Source of the DNA: Oscillibacter sp.
GTDB taxonomy: Bacteria > Bacillota > Clostridia > Oscillospirales > Oscillospiraceae
NCBI GenBank assembly: GCA_003522105.1
Contig: DPGF01000088.1
Span: forward strand, 409-5,799
Length of the DNA stretch: 5,391 nt
Direction of reading: 5' to 3'
Shown here: piece after piece, positions 4,798 to 5,391 of the stretch
Layout: each line of letters starts with the position of its first letter
Numbering within the stretch: the stretch's first letter is position 1
Program-made: the position numbers and the translations under genes
The notes under the pieces: model-generated
Told to the model about the DNA's origin: nothing
The model's input: only the letters and a program-made list of their open reading frames with translations
The model's database searches: none

Positions 4798-5391
4798 TCA
4801 GCGCGCGACAAAGCCGACCTTCTTGTAGACCTTGCGCAGCGTTTTTTCCGCCACGTAAGACGCCTTCTGTGCGCCCGCGCGGTAAACGGACTCGAGATAC
4901 GCCTTGTCGCCCAAAATGCGCGTGGCCTCCTCGCGGATGGGGCGCAGGGTTTCGACGACGGCCTCGCCCACGGCGGGCTTGAACGCGCCGTAGCCCTTAC
5001 CGGCGAACTCCTGCTCGATCTCGTCAAAGCTCTTGCCCGTCACAGCGGAGTAGATGGTCATCAGGTTCGCAACGCCGGGCTTGTTCGTGGGATCATAGCG
5101 CACGCAGTTTTCCGTGTCGCTGTCGGTCACGGCGCGCTTGAACTTGCGCAGGATATCCTCGGGCTTTTCCATCAGGTAAATGGAGCCGTTGGGGTCCTTA
5201 TCGGACTTCGACATCTTGGCTCCCGGGTCGCTCAGGCTCATCACGCGCGCACCGACCTTGGGAATGTACGGCTCGGGCATCTTGAAGACGTCGCCATAGA
5301 TGCCGTTGAAGCGCTGGACGATGTTGCGGCAGAGCTCGACATGCTGCTTCTGATCCTCGCCCACAGGGACATAGTCGGGCTGATAGAGCAG
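4798..5391 (-). CDS. trpS: Tryptophanyl-tRNA synthetase, C-terminal ~60% (5' end outside window)
   Basis: A cytoplasmic class Ic aminoacyl-tRNA synthetase that charges tRNA-Trp with tryptophan using ATP. The open frame runs to the window edge, giving 197 visible residues of a family usually ~330 aa, so the HIGH-containing N-terminus lies outside. Visible diagnostic stretches are LLYQPDYVPVGEDQKQHVEL (1-20), with the conserved GEDQ, and MSLSDPGAKMSKSDKDPNGS (51-70), with an intact KMSKS ATP-binding loop. The C-terminal helical anticodon-binding part follows, with KPAVGEAVVETLRPIREEA and a Lys-rich end. GTG at 5364 could be misread as a start, but it encodes the Val before GEDQ and lies inside the conserved core. 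The stop is 16 nt upstream of the transferase start, suggesting cotranscription. Any T-box or promoter would be beyond the right edge. Confidence 0.98.
   Translation of the reverse strand: MLYQPDYVPVGEDQKQHVELCRNIVQRFNGIYGDVFKMPEPYIPKVGARVMSLSDPGAKMSKSDKDPNGSIYLMEKPEDILRKFKRAVTDSDTENCVRYDPTNKPGVANLMTIYSAVTGKSFDEIEQEFAGKGYGAFKPAVGEAVVETLRPIREEATRILGDKAYLESVYRAGAQKASYVAEKTLRKVYKKVGFVAR

Noticed and set aside
5362..5364. GTG at 5364 as the start of a short 188-aa gene
   Set aside because: The frame continues upstream with conserved TrpRS sequence (LLYQPDYVP) to the window edge, so this codon is an internal Val.

Overview
The window looks like chromosomal DNA from a G+C-rich, low-stringency-spacing Gram-positive of the class Clostridia, probably an Oscillospirales-type gut bacterium. 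I base this on strong purine-rich Shine-Dalgarno sites before almost every gene, a wall-glycopolymer gene pair of the TagO/MnaA type, and a cluster of small Pro-rich and Leu-rich proteins that I recall from clostridial genomes. The taxonomic placement is inference. I see no phage, transposon, CRISPR, rRNA or tRNA.

Layout. At the left edge (1-458, minus strand) is an ECF-type sigma factor that lacks only its extreme C-terminus. A 159-bp divergent intergenic region (459-617) follows. It contains a perfect 19-bp palindrome, a second short G+C-rich palindrome, and one promoter-like sequence facing right whose boxes resemble a SigK-type mother-cell promoter. On the plus strand three small genes follow as a tight operon (618-875, 898-1314, 1307-1624). 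They encode an 85-aa helical protein, a 138-aa protein with two helical blocks joined by a Pro-rich linker, and a 105-aa protein with a Pro-rich middle and a very hydrophobic C-terminus. None has a function I can name. A bidirectional hairpin terminator (about 1632-1671) separates this operon from a converging minus-strand operon.

The minus-strand operon reads right to left: trpS (3' part only, 4798-5391), a WecA/TagO-type polyprenyl-phosphate GlcNAc-1-phosphate transferase (3612-4781), a non-hydrolysing UDP-GlcNAc 2-epimerase (2466-3611), and a membrane-anchored extracytoplasmic protein with a LolA-like look (1688-2440). Gaps are 16, 0 and 25 nt, so the four genes are probably cotranscribed. 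The transferase would load GlcNAc-1-P onto the lipid carrier and the epimerase would supply UDP-ManNAc. Together these are the two inputs for a GlcNAc-ManNAc linkage unit of teichoic-acid-like or secondary wall polymers. The tRNA synthetase has no obvious functional link, and the last gene may act at the outer face of the membrane.

The least explained part is the left third: the divergent sigma factor, the palindromic intergenic region and the three-gene small-protein operon. The right two thirds is ordinary housekeeping and cell-wall content.
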